Assembly (NCBI GenBank): GCA_021442965.1
Contig: JABUUX010000239.1
Location: 1-9,132, forward strand
Source of the DNA: Treponema sp.
Lineage (GTDB): Bacteria > Spirochaetota > Spirochaetia > Treponematales > Treponemataceae
Direction: 5' to 3'
DNA: 9,132 nucleotides
A program made the position numbers and the translations under genes. Under the pieces are notes generated by a model. That model saw only the letters and a list, made by a program, of their open reading frames with translations, was not told where the DNA came from and made no database searches. This document shows, piece by piece, positions 1 to 7,147 of this stretch; the stretch's first letter is position 1, and every line of letters starts with the position of its first letter.

Positions 1-3000
1 AACTTAACAGTTTTTTCATTTACGTTGAATGTACCGCTGTTTGTTAAATTTCCTTTGAAAGTGCTGTCTCCACCAAGTTTCAGAGTACCAGCATTTGAAA
101 CTGTAACATTTCCTTCCGCTGTGATTGCACTTGTAAATTCCACATCTCCGCCAACATCAACTTTTCCCACTGTTCCGCCGTTCACTTTTACGTTTCCGCT
201 TGCAGTAAGATTTGGAGAAGATGTATATGTGATATTACTTAAAGTAAAGAGTGGATTTGCAGCATTTGAAGTTCCAACTTTTACATCATTTTTGAATTCC
301 AAATCAAATGCCGATGTGTACGCTGCACTTCCTGTATAATCAAGTTCACTCGTATTTCCAGTCGTTGAAGAAAGAACGATTTTTCCAGACCCTCTCAAAG
401 TTTCAAACGAAATCTTTTTATCAGTTGACGAAAGTGTCTTTCCGCTTGATACTGAAAGTTCTTTTACAGTAAAGTCTGACCCCAAAACCGGATTTGTTCC
501 TTTCACAATTTTTACAATGTATGACGCATCTCCGCTTCCTGGAGCATTGTTTCCAGCCCAGTTGTAATTTGTAGTGTCAGTCCAAGAAGAATCATTTTTT
601 CCAATCCAGATAAATGTTGTATCTCCGTTAATCCAGCCTGACGGGAATGATGTTTCAGCTGTGTCAGAATTTTTGGCAACCGCATAACATTCGTTTCCGG
701 ATGAATCTTTTACCGTCGGAGTTATGCCTGTAAAATGCAGATAATTTCCGCTTTCGTTTGCATAGTCTGACGCACAGGTGATAGCCCCGCTTCCACCAAC
801 GTTCAGTTTGTTTGTTGCATCCGTTCCGCTAAAATAGAATGAATCAGAAACTGAAATATCTCCGTTCAGTGTTAAAGTTTTTCCGCCAAGATTTTTTGCT
901 TCAAGTTTTTCAAAAGTTGATTTTCCTGAAATCACAGCGGAATCTGTAAATGAAACTGTACTTCCGCTTGCAGTAAATCCACCTGTTGATTTATTGTCTG
1001 TCCAGTTTCCAGCCACAGTTATTGTACTGCTTGCACTGGCAACAAGACTTCCCACTGTTCCAATCGTGACTGATGAGAACGAAGAGTTTCCACCAAGAGT
1101 CAAAGAACCGTTTACAGTTGCGTCAGTAAATGTTCCGGTTCCAGAAAGAGTCATTGTTCCGTTTACGGTTGCCGAAGTGAACACACCGTTTCCAGTAACT
1201 TTCATAGTACCGTCCACAACCGCAGAAACAGCAGTTCCCACAGGAAGAGTTACATCAGCACCAGAAGAAATTTTTAGTGAAGGTGTTGAATTGAAAGTTG
1301 TGGAATTTACACTTCCTGTAAAATCAAGTTCCGCCGATGTTGTAACGTCAATTTTTCCGATTGCAACAGTTGCAGCAGTAGAACTGATTTTTCCGCCACC
1401 AAAAATAATTTCATCACTATAATCAGCCTGTCCTGAGTACGTTCCGAATATAAGGGTATTTTCTTTTATATCAAGGGAGGCATTTGCATTAAGTTTCAAA
1501 TCACCTTTTACAGTAAGATTTGCACCAGTTGCAAGAGACGCAGTTCCCGAAATTTCCAAATTGTAATAATCATCCGTTCCAAAATCAGCGAGCGTTTGAG
1601 TGCCTGAATATTTTACAAGTCCCTGTGCCGCATCCATTTTGTTCGGACGGCCGGTTCCTGAGATTTCAATCGTTCCGACATTTGAAAGCGTTCCGCCCGC
1701 TGTAAGATTTCCAGCCCCACTCATTTCTACAGTACCATTATTTGTTACGGCACCAGTTGCAGAAAGATTTCCAGTGCCATTAATTGTCAGTGTACCGTTA
1801 TTCGTAACTGTTCCTGAGGTAAGAGCTTTATCACCCAAGGTAAAAGTTTTATTAGCCAGAACAGAAAGAGTTCCACCCGCTGTTATATCTTCATAAAGAT
1901 TTACAGTTCCGTTTACCTTGATATTATTGTAAGAAAGATTTGCAATTTCTTTAATTGAACCCGAAGTATATTCCCATGTTCCGTTTTCAGATACTTTGGA
2001 AGAATCAGAAGAAACTGTTACGCTACCCGTTCCGTCTGTTACAAAAGAACCTGTGGCAGCATTTGCATATCCGTTTACACAAGAAATGCTTCCTCCGCCT
2101 AAAGTTACAGTTCCGTTATTTTCAAAAGCCCCGGTAACTTCAAGTGTAGCACCGTTTAATAAAAATTCAGTCCCGGCATTTACAATAAAATTCTTTGCTT
2201 TATAAGAAGAACTTGCGTCAAATTTCAAAGAATTCGGATTATTTTCCTGAATGATGATTTTTGTCTTTGAAGAAGAAAGTGGAGGCGTAAAAAGCAAGGC
2301 TTCATAAGTTTCAGAAAAACTCCAGTTTGAAGGAGTTGACCAAGAATCATCAGTTTTTCCAAACCAGTAATAAATTGTGTTGAACCAGTTTTCTGTTGAA
2401 TCCGTTACAGACTCAATTACAGTTGAGCCCCAGTTTTTACTGATATCATTTACAGAAGACGCATATTCAATATTTGTATGTGTAATATTTTTTGTATTTG
2501 ATACAGGAATATCAAGAATCCACCATGTTGAGTTATCACTTACACTAGGACTTGCGGCATCTGTTGTAAGAGTAATTTCACTTCCAGAACTTCCTGTTGA
2601 AGTAAAACTTCCAGTTACAGTTTGAGTTTTTCCCGCCCCGAATTTTACATTACTTCCAGCACCGGTAAATGAAAGGTCACCAAATGTATTTGAATCACTG
2701 ATATTAATTGCCGTCCCGGATCCTGTAAAAGAAGCAGCAGCAAAAGTATTTCCGCCACTTAAAGCGATTGTACCAGTACCGGGGAACGAAGCCTCATTAA
2801 ACACATTATCACCGTTCAAGGTGACTGTATTTCCTGTAAACTCGGCATCATAAAAAGTTATAGTTTCCCCGGCTGTTCCTAAAACCAAACCGCCTTTTGT
2901 AAATGTGATTTTACCGTTTGTTGCAGTAAATGTTCCGTTTGCGGTAAAGTCTCCGTTTACAGTAAATGAAGATGCTGTAGTTAATGTTTTCCCGGAATTA

Positions 3001-6000
3001 ATCTGAAGCCCGTTAAATTCAAGTTTACCTGCAGATACAATGGAAGCATTCGTTCCGTTAAAACTTACTTTTCGGTTTCCGCTTCCGCCTTCAAATCCGC
3101 TTGAAGCTGTATTTTTGTCTTCAAATTTTCCAACAAATGTTAAATCTGCTCCAGTGCTTGAAAGCTTTGCACCGTCTTCAATAGTTACATCCTTTTTTGC
3201 TTTCAGCTTGTTTGAAGCATCTACAGTAACAGTTCCTGAATTGATTATTACAGAAGGATTTACATCTCCGCTAACAGAAAGTGTCATGCCGTTTGTAGCA
3301 TTTGCGTTAAGTGTAAGATTTCCGCCATCTGCAATTTCTCCCGTAACGGTGAAGTTTTCCGCAGTCACAGTAAGAGGAGTTGTATCGGTATTTTGTATTC
3401 CGTTTGAAAAAGAAACAGTTCCGCCATCTGCTGATATTTTAATTTCACTTCCGCCAGTAACTTTTCCAATGCCACCGCTTACGCTTACATCTCCGGAATC
3501 AGAAAGCACCTGAGCGCCACCGTCCAGTAAAAGACCGCCTGTAAAAGAAATATCCCCCGCTGCAGAAATTCCGCCTGAAACAGAGTTTTTACATGTGTCT
3601 GTTGTTGCACTTGTTGCAGTCAGAGAAACACTTGCAGGTTTTGTAGTTCCCCCAATTAGACCCGGAAGTTCAATTTCAGGAGCTTCAAGTGTCAAAGCAT
3701 AACCACCGTCAACTGTTCCGGTATTTGCAGAAACAATTTTTGTATTTGACTTAAGTGTTGTGTTTCCGCTTATTACAACAGGCTGAACAATGGCAAAAGT
3801 TTTATTTGAAGTTACAGTTGAATAGTCAGTAAAAGTAAAATTACAGTTTATAGTAATCTTGTCTGATATAAGAGCATTTTTAAATTCTACACCGTCTGTA
3901 CCGGTATTTGCAAAAACCATTTCAGGGTATGTTGTAGTATCTTTTACTTCCAGAACCTGCTTTGCATTTCCAGACAAAGTGATAAGACCTGTTCCGCTGT
4001 ATATACCGTATTCAGAAAAATCCCCTTTTACAGTCAAGGCTCCCGCAGAAGAAAAAGTGCCGGCATTTGCAAAATCTGTACACAAAATACTTACTGCACT
4101 TGAAGCCGAAAGTTTTGCACTTGAAGCAATATTTAAATTTCCTGTAAGACTGAGAGGTTTTGAAATTGTCTGAGTTGTGCCGTCACCTGTAAAAGAAAGT
4201 GTTCCATCTTCTGCAATGGTGATTGTTCCTGAATTTTCAAGATTACCGTTCAATGATAGAGTATATGAAGCGACATCAATTTCTGCCTCTGCTGAAATTA
4301 CCAGATTGTTAAATTTTTTATCCGAAGGAAGAGTCAAGTTTCTTCTTGTACTTCCGTTACTTGCAGTTCCGCCCAGAACGATTACAGTTTCTGTACCGTC
4401 ATTTAAAGTAGGAGCTCCAGTTATCCAGTTCCCCGCTTCGGTAAAATCATCTGTCCAACTGCTCAAACCTGTCCATACAAAAGAAAAGCCATCGTCCAAA
4501 AACCATCCGTCCGGAAGAGAAGTGCCTGATGACGTTGAGTTCTTTATTACAAAATAATTTCCACCTGTAACAGTCGGACTTGAATCATTTTCAAAATAAA
4601 GATAATCACCTGCGCTTGAAACAGTTTGTGTAGAAGTAATTACACCCTCACCCTTTACAGTAAGTTTATCAGAAGCCGTTCCGCTTAAAGAAATTGAAGA
4701 GATTTTGGGAGTACCGTTTACTGTTAACGTTCCTTCAGGAGCATTCATTGTGAGTGTCCCAATTACAGGACTGCTGTTTACAGTAAGCGTTTCCGATGAA
4801 GCATTCATCGTAAGAGTCCCGATTTCCGGGGAGTTGTTTATTACAAGAGCCGCACCTGTTTCTGAATAAGTTACTGAAGTTATATTACCGCTTTCAATTT
4901 TTAAAGTTTTTCCTGTTCCTGCTCCACTTTCATTCAATGCCACAATAGATGAAGAACCTGCACTTATACTGACTGTATTTTCTGATGAAAAATCTGCCGT
5001 AACAGTCTGATAGGATGATCCTACTGAAGTATCTGTAAGTGATTTTTTTACTGTAAAAGTTGAATTTGTTTCATTCTGAGTAACAGGTTTACTTGTGTTA
5101 AATTCATTAACAAAAAAATGAGATTCTGTATAAGCAGGATTTATGGCACTTGAGTTTTCAAAAACACCGTTACAAATAAGAGTTGCTCCTGATGTAAAAT
5201 TGATAGTACCTGAGTTTGTAAAATTATTGTTTACAGTAAGGGTAGTAAAGTTTGAAATTGTTCCGGTAGATTCAAGATTTTCTGCTGTAATTGTGCCGGC
5301 TGAAACAGAACCGTACCCGTCAAGTAAAGAAAGATTTCCTGTTACTGTTAATTTATTTGCCTGAACATTTCTATAAGAGGCACTTTTCACAGTCAGGTTT
5401 CCGTTTACTGTAAATTCATTTACACCAAACACTCCTACCATAATTTCACATGAATTATTAATTGTAAGGTTACTAACAGAAGGATTTGCGTTTCCGGGAT
5501 TTAGATTTATTCCCTCTGAATGGCTTTGTGCAGATGATGAATCAAGAATGTCAACTTCAAGACTACCGTTTACTTCAAGTTTAACACCACTGCTGTTACT
5601 TCCCAAAGTAAGTTTATTAATTTCAGCACTAGGGATTGAAACACTGCCGTTTATTACAAGTTCTCCTTCCACTTTGAAATCGTTTACAGTTAAGATGCTT
5701 CCGCCATTCATTGTTAGAATTGCCCCGTCCGCAACTCCTAGAATCTTTACATTTATCGCAGCGGAAGAAACAGGATAGTTTGTTACACCGGAAGGAATTA
5801 CGACAACATTATCAGTAGAATCAGGTACTCCGCCATTCCAGTTTGCAGCTAAAGACCAATCATTTGAACTTGCACCTGTCCAAATTTTTACATTATTTAT
5901 ATCTAGTCCAGATTCTGCGTATTCTTGAAATTCAAAATAATTTCCAGACTGGTTGGCTTCAGGAATGGTGATGTTTACATAGTCGTAAGTTACATTTGTA

Positions 6001-6536
6001 TTTGAAGCGTTTATTGTAGGTACTGCATCAATTATAATATTTCCATCACCTGCTATTGTTCCTATATCATTTGAACTGCTGTAATCACCTGTGTACCAGT
6101 TTTCTGTCACTTTTAATGTAGCTGAAGAACCTACGGTAACAATTTTCCCAGTTCCATATAAAACATCAGTTGTTGTATCAAGTTTTTTTACAATTACGGT
6201 ACCAGGTCCATTAAAAGTTACTTTACCTCCTGACCCAGCACTATCTCCTAATTTCAAATAATCAATATACAATGTTTTCCCATTTAAATTTATCGTTAAG
6301 GTTACATCTCTTACAACATTTCTATTTGTCTGAATAGTACCCATAGAGATTTTATCAGCCTTCACTTCTATCGTAGTAGTAGAACCATAAGATTTATCCC
6401 CACTCGTTGTTGAATCCCAGTCCTCCCCCCACGCACTCCCCGCACAAACAAAAAACAGCGCCATAACACCAAACATGCGCTTCAGCCAGAGAGAATTCTT
6501 TTTGCAAATATTTCCGCCAATTTTACAATTCATCAT
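1..6536 (-). CDS. Giant secreted beta-strand repeat protein (adhesin/passenger-like), 3' end beyond window
   Basis: The minus-strand frame is open from a double ATG (6536 and 6533) to the left edge, 2178 codons with no stop, so the C-terminus is missing. The N-terminus is a signal peptide: basic KKNSLWLKR, hydrophobic MFGVMALFFVCAGSAWG, then EDWDS, with predicted signal peptidase I cleavage after residue 37. I chose the upstream ATG because Met21 would remove the basic n-region. The mature part is rich in Thr, Val, Asn, Gly and Ser, with endless short strands such as GTLTVNG, as in right-handed beta-helix or FHA-type adhesins. Four Trp boxes centre on W219, W688, W1391 and W1977 (form WTG...DW...A.NW). 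A 20-residue tandem repeat lies at about 563-622 and a 19-20-residue repeat at about 1238-1313. No enzymatic motif was seen. Surface exposure and adhesion are inferred. Anchoring could be an autotransporter barrel, a sorting tail or none; the missing end would decide. Confidence 0.88.
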   Translation of the reverse strand, partial: MMNCKIGGNICKKNSLWLKRMFGVMALFFVCAGSAWGEDWDSTTSGDKSYGSTTTIEVKADKISMGTIQTNRNVVRDVTLTINLNGKTLYIDYLKLGDSAGSGGKVTFNGPGTVIVKKLDTTTDVLYGTGKIVTVGSSATLKVTENWYTGDYSSSNDIGTIAGDGNIIIDAVPTINASNTNVTYDYVNITIPEANQSGNYFEFQEYAESGLDINNVKIWTGASSNDWSLAANWNGGVPDSTDNVVVIPSGVTNYPVSSAAINVKILGVADGAILTMNGGSILTVNDFKVEGELVINGSVSIPSAEINKLTLGSNSSGVKLEVNGSLEVDILDSSSAQSHSEGINLNPGNANPSVSNLTINNSCEIMVGVFGVNEFTVNGNLTVKSASYRNVQANKLTVTGNLSLLDGYGSVSAGTITAENLESTGTISNFTTLTVNNNFTNSGTINFTSGATLICNGVFENSSAINPAYTESHFFVNEFNTSKPVTQNETNSTFTVKKSLTDTSVGSSYQTVTADFSSENTVSISAGSSSIVALNESGAGTGKTLKIESGNITSVTYSETGAALVINNSPEIGTLTMNASSETLTVNSSPVIGTLTMNAPEGTLTVNGTPKISSISLSGTASDKLTVKGEGVITSTQTVSSAGDYLYFENDSSPTVTGGNYFVIKNSTSSGTSLPDGWFLDDGFSFVWTGLSSWTDDFTEAGNWITGAPTLNDGTETVIVLGGTASNGSTRRNLTLPSDKKFNNLVISAEAEIDVASYTLSLNGNLENSGTITIAEDGTLSFTGDGTTQTISKPLSLTGNLNIASSAKLSASSAVSILCTDFANAGTFSSAGALTVKGDFSEYGIYSGTGLITLSGNAKQVLEVKDTTTYPEMVFANTGTDGVEFKNALISDKITINCNFTFTDYSTVTSNKTFAIVQPVVISGNTTLKSNTKIVSANTGTVDGGYALTLEAPEIELPGLIGGTTKPASVSLTATSATTDTCKNSVSGGISAAGDISFTGGLLLDGGAQVLSDSGDVSVSGGIGKVTGGSEIKISADGGTVSFSNGIQNTDTTPLTVTAENFTVTGEIADGGNLTLNANATNGMTLSVSGDVNPSVIINSGTVTVDASNKLKAKKDVTIEDGAKLSSTGADLTFVGKFEDKNTASSGFEGGSGNRKVSFNGTNASIVSAGKLEFNGLQINSGKTLTTASSFTVNGDFTANGTFTATNGKITFTKGGLVLGTAGETITFYDAEFTGNTVTLNGDNVFNEASFPGTGTIALSGGNTFAAASFTGSGTAINISDSNTFGDLSFTGAGSNVKFGAGKTQTVTGSFTSTGSSGSEITLTTDAASPSVSDNSTWWILDIPVSNTKNITHTNIEYASSVNDISKNWGSTVIESVTDSTENWFNTIYYWFGKTDDSWSTPSNWSFSETYEALLFTPPLSSSKTKIIIQENNPNSLKFDASSSYKAKNFIVNAGTEFLLNGATLEVTGAFENNGTVTLGGGSISCVNGYANAATGSFVTDGTGSVTVSSDSSKVSENGTWEYTSGSIKEIANLSYNNIKVNGTVNLYEDITAGGTLSVLANKTFTLGDKALTSGTVTNNGTLTINGTGNLSATGAVTNNGTVEMSGAGNLTAGGTLSNVGTIEISGTGRPNKMDAAQGLVKYSGTQTLADFGTDDYYNLEISGTASLATGANLTVKGDLKLNANASLDIKENTLIFGTYSGQADYSDEIIFGGGKISSTAATVAIGKIDVTTSAELDFTGSVNSTTFNSTPSLKISSGADVTLPVGTAVSAVVDGTMKVTGNGVFTSATVNGTMTLSGTGTFTDATVNGSLTLGGNSSFSSVTIGTVGSLVASASSTITVAGNWTDNKSTGGFTASGSTVSFTDSAVISGKSTFEKLEAKNLGGKTLTLNGDISVSDSFYFSGTDATNKLNVGGSGAITCASDYANESGNYLHFTGITPTVKDSSGNECYAVAKNSDTAETSFPSGWINGDTTFIWIGKNDSSWTDTTNYNWAGNNAPGSGDASYIVKIVKGTNPVLGSDFTVKELSVSSGKTLSSTDKKISFETLRGSGKIVLSSTTGNTSELDYTGSAAYTSAFDLEFKNDVKVGTSNAANPLFTLSNITYTSSPNLTASGNVKVNGGTVGKVDVGGDVEFTSAITAEGNVTVSNAGTLKLGGDSTFKGNLTNSGTFNVNEKTVK
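507..752 (-). other. Trp box module 4 of the giant protein (residues about 1929-2010)
   Basis: The segment runs SGNYLHF, TPTVKDSSGNECYAV, KNSDTAETSFPSGWING, then FIWIGKNDSSWTDTTNYNW and strand SYIVKI. It aligns by eye with module 2 over its whole length, implying internal duplication of about 80-residue modules. It holds one of the few cysteines of the mature chain. Confidence 0.7.
2310..2525 (-). other. Trp box module 3 of the giant protein (residues about 1338-1409)
   Basis: This is the most divergent copy. It opens with WWILDIPVSN, contains NWGSTVIESV and ENWFNTIYY, and ends with WFGKTDDSWSTPSNWSFSE. The W.G...DSW....NW signature is kept, but the GG.P that follows in module 1 is absent. 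It directly follows the NTF-type 19-20-residue repeats. Confidence 0.65.
2597..2825 (-). repeat. Four degenerate 19-20-residue NTF/SFTG repeats in the giant gene
   Basis: Successive units read DNVFNEASFPGTG, GNTFAAASFTGSG, SNTFGDLSFTGAG and then a diverged unit ending QTVTGSF. The consensus is (S/G).NTF...SFTG.G with a strand between copies, typical of stacked beta-helix turns. The following stretch (ITLTTDAA, then STWWILDI) resembles the ITL-S...W.L strand of FHA-like secreted proteins and leads into Trp box module 3. Confidence 0.65.
4368..4607 (-). other. Trp box module 2 of the giant protein (residues about 644-723)
   Basis: The segment begins DYLYFEN, continues with PTV, GNYFVIKNS and LPDGWFLDDG, then VWTGLSSWTDDF, EAGNWITGAPT and strand VIVLGG. 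Its layout matches module 4 closely: YL.F, PTV, KNS, GTS.P.GW and then the W(T/I)G...W box. The conserved unit is therefore about 80 residues, larger than the Trp box alone. Confidence 0.7.
4671..4850 (-). repeat. Three tandem 60-bp (20-residue) repeats inside the giant gene
   Basis: Three in-frame 60-bp units follow one another at 4850-4791, 4790-4731 and 4730-4671. The first two share SP.IGTLTMNA and start (A/T)L(T/V)(V/I)N; the third is more diverged (TLTVNGTPKISSISLSG). The DNA also aligns in 60-bp register (gcattcat at both 4741 and 4801), so this is a fairly recent duplication rather than only protein-level resemblance. Twenty residues is a plausible single beta-helix turn. Confidence 0.75.
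5787..5948 (-). other. Trp box module 1 of the giant protein (residues about 197-250)
   Basis: This segment reads SGNYFEF, then about 15 residues later KIWTGASSNDWSLAANW, then GGVP and a hydrophobic strand VVVIPSG. The WTG..S.DW...ANW..G.P pattern resembles a box that recurs in bacterial autotransporter-like and beta-helix proteins. Here it is the clearest of four copies and follows the first N-terminal beta-rich block. Confidence 0.7.
6426..6536 (-). other. Signal peptide coding segment of the giant protein
   Basis: Residues 1-37 contain a basic n-region (K12, K13, K19, R20), a hydrophobic core (residues 21-31) and a small-residue end, GSAWG, before acidic EDWD. This fits Sec export with cleavage between G37 and E38. 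Cys31 follows FFV, which is a poor lipobox because Val occupies the -1 position, so lipoprotein processing is less likely. The two adjacent Met codons leave the exact start uncertain by one residue. Confidence 0.75.
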
Positions 6537-6545
6537 AGTTCTTCT

Positions 6546-6551
6546 ATTATA
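6546..6551 (-). promoter_or_regulatory. Candidate -10 box (TATAAT) of the giant gene
   Basis: A perfect TATAAT on the minus strand ends 9 nt before the first ATG. A start about 7 nt downstream would leave a leader of only a few bases. No clear TTGACA-like -35 box lies 16-18 nt upstream; that stretch is just T-rich. The AGAAG between box and ATG is at best a weak Shine-Dalgarno. Either the mRNA is nearly leaderless or this hexamer is fortuitous and the real promoter lies further upstream. Confidence 0.35.
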
Positions 6552-6683
6552 CATTACTTTTCAATCTCTAAAAAGTCCAAATGCAATTTCCTAAAAATCA
6601 CCTGGACACAGATATGCCTATCCTCTTCAATTATCGGATTAAAAAAAACAGAGATTTAACGTTTATTCAAGAAAGAAAAGAGG

Positions 6684-6705
6684 ACTGCTTCACTTTGTTC
6701 GCAGT
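6684..6705. repeat. Intergenic hairpin resembling a common bacterial dispersed repeat
   Basis: ACTGC (6684-6688) and GCAGT (6701-6705) are perfect inverted repeats around a 12-base spacer, followed by GACAA. The wording (TGCTTC...GCAGTGACA) resembles a family of short palindromic intergenic repeats I recall from many bacterial genomes; that link is from memory and unchecked. The rest of 6537-6719 holds only the start region of the giant gene and an A8 run at 6641-6648; I see no gene there. Confidence 0.4.
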
Positions 6706-6719
6706 GACAAAGGACTTCG

Positions 6720-6865
6720 GTCATTTCGACACGCTCAATGACCGGGTGGTTGAGTTTATCTTTCCCGGTGGTTGAGTTTATCGAAACCACCAGCGATTTC
6801 GACAAATGTAATCTGAGGTCATTTCGACACGCTCAATAACCGACTCGTACCGACCCCATTGTCAA
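6720..6865. repeat. 146-bp direct repeat, copy 1 (downstream of the toxin gene)
   Basis: This block matches 7497-7642 at constant offset 777 with no gaps and 5 mismatches in 146 bp. It contains two well-formed hairpins: GGTCATT/AATGACC (6719-6725 with 6737-6743) and GGTGGTT/AACCACC (6767-6773 with 6785-6791). Both have 11-nt loops. A third, imperfect one lies at 6817-6841. GGTGGTTGAGTTTATC occurs twice within it (6745 and 6767). It is noncoding: frames crossing it have no ribosome binding site or family resemblance. Together with the flanking 24 bp of GTCAA-type repeats, it fills the gap between the giant gene and the toxin gene. Confidence 0.9.
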
Positions 6866-6889
6866 CTGTCAATTGTCAATGACCACTCA

Positions 6890-7147
6890 TCATTCATAGA
6901 CATTTCGTCTATGACCTATTTCAACAACAATTATTACTAGTTTGTCATCTTGTATCCGACAGAGAATTCTGTAATCACCTACTCTGTAACGCCAGTAACC
7001 GCTCAAATTTCCGACAAGTCCTTTTCCTCTAGACCTTGGATCTTTTAATGCTGCTACTTCGTCCATATATTTTTTTATTCTTACAGCAACAGTTTTATCC
7101 AGTTTCTTGAACTCTTTTGCAGACTCTTTCGTATATTCTAATGTCAA
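6890..7147 (-). CDS. RelE/ParE-superfamily toxin of a type II toxin-antitoxin pair
   Basis: The 85-residue product has the full RelE-type layout. It starts with MTLEYTKESAKEFKKLD, continues with helix KKYMDEV and PRSRGKGLVGNLSGYWRYRVGDYRI, and ends GHRRNVYE. Known RelE enzymes are ribosome-dependent mRNA nucleases. The basic residues R53, R55, R60 and R80/R81 and the near-terminal Y84 are where such proteins keep functional residues, so the toxin looks intact; mRNA cleavage itself is inferred from family. The start is TTG (7147-7145), overlapping the antitoxin stop as TTGA; an AAGGAA Shine-Dalgarno lies 8 nt upstream. The next Met (residue 28) would delete the first helix. The stop is TGA at 6892-6890. 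The overlap implies translation coupled to the antitoxin. A ParE-like gyrase poison is the main alternative. Confidence 0.9.
   Translation of the reverse strand: MTLEYTKESAKEFKKLDKTVAVRIKKYMDEVAALKDPRSRGKGLVGNLSGYWRYRVGDYRILCRIQDDKLVIIVVEIGHRRNVYE
6894..6914. other. Perfect 8-bp hairpin in the 3' end of the toxin gene
   Basis: TCATAGAC (6894-6901) and GTCTATGA (6907-6914) pair perfectly around a 5-nt ATTTC loop. The hairpin spans the codons for the final GHRRNVYE residues. No T-run follows on the minus strand, so it is not a standard intrinsic terminator. It may protect the 3' end of the mRNA or be a by-product of codon choice. Confidence 0.5.

Noticed and set aside
25..5778. Many plus-strand open frames of 60-157 codons rich in Pro, Phe, Ser and Val
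   Set aside because: They are antisense to the continuous giant minus-strand gene; their composition is the complement of its Thr/Val/Gly/Asn codons, and they show no family resemblance.
6441..6446. Possible lipoprotein lipobox at Cys31 of the giant protein
   Set aside because: The residue before Cys31 is Val, not Gly, Ala or Ser, and a better signal peptidase I site (SAWG before ED) follows six residues later.
6581..6775. Plus-strand 64-codon frame crossing the intergenic hairpin and repeat copy 1
   Set aside because: No ribosome binding site was seen, and its C-terminal half is simply translated repeat sequence; no protein family is suggested.
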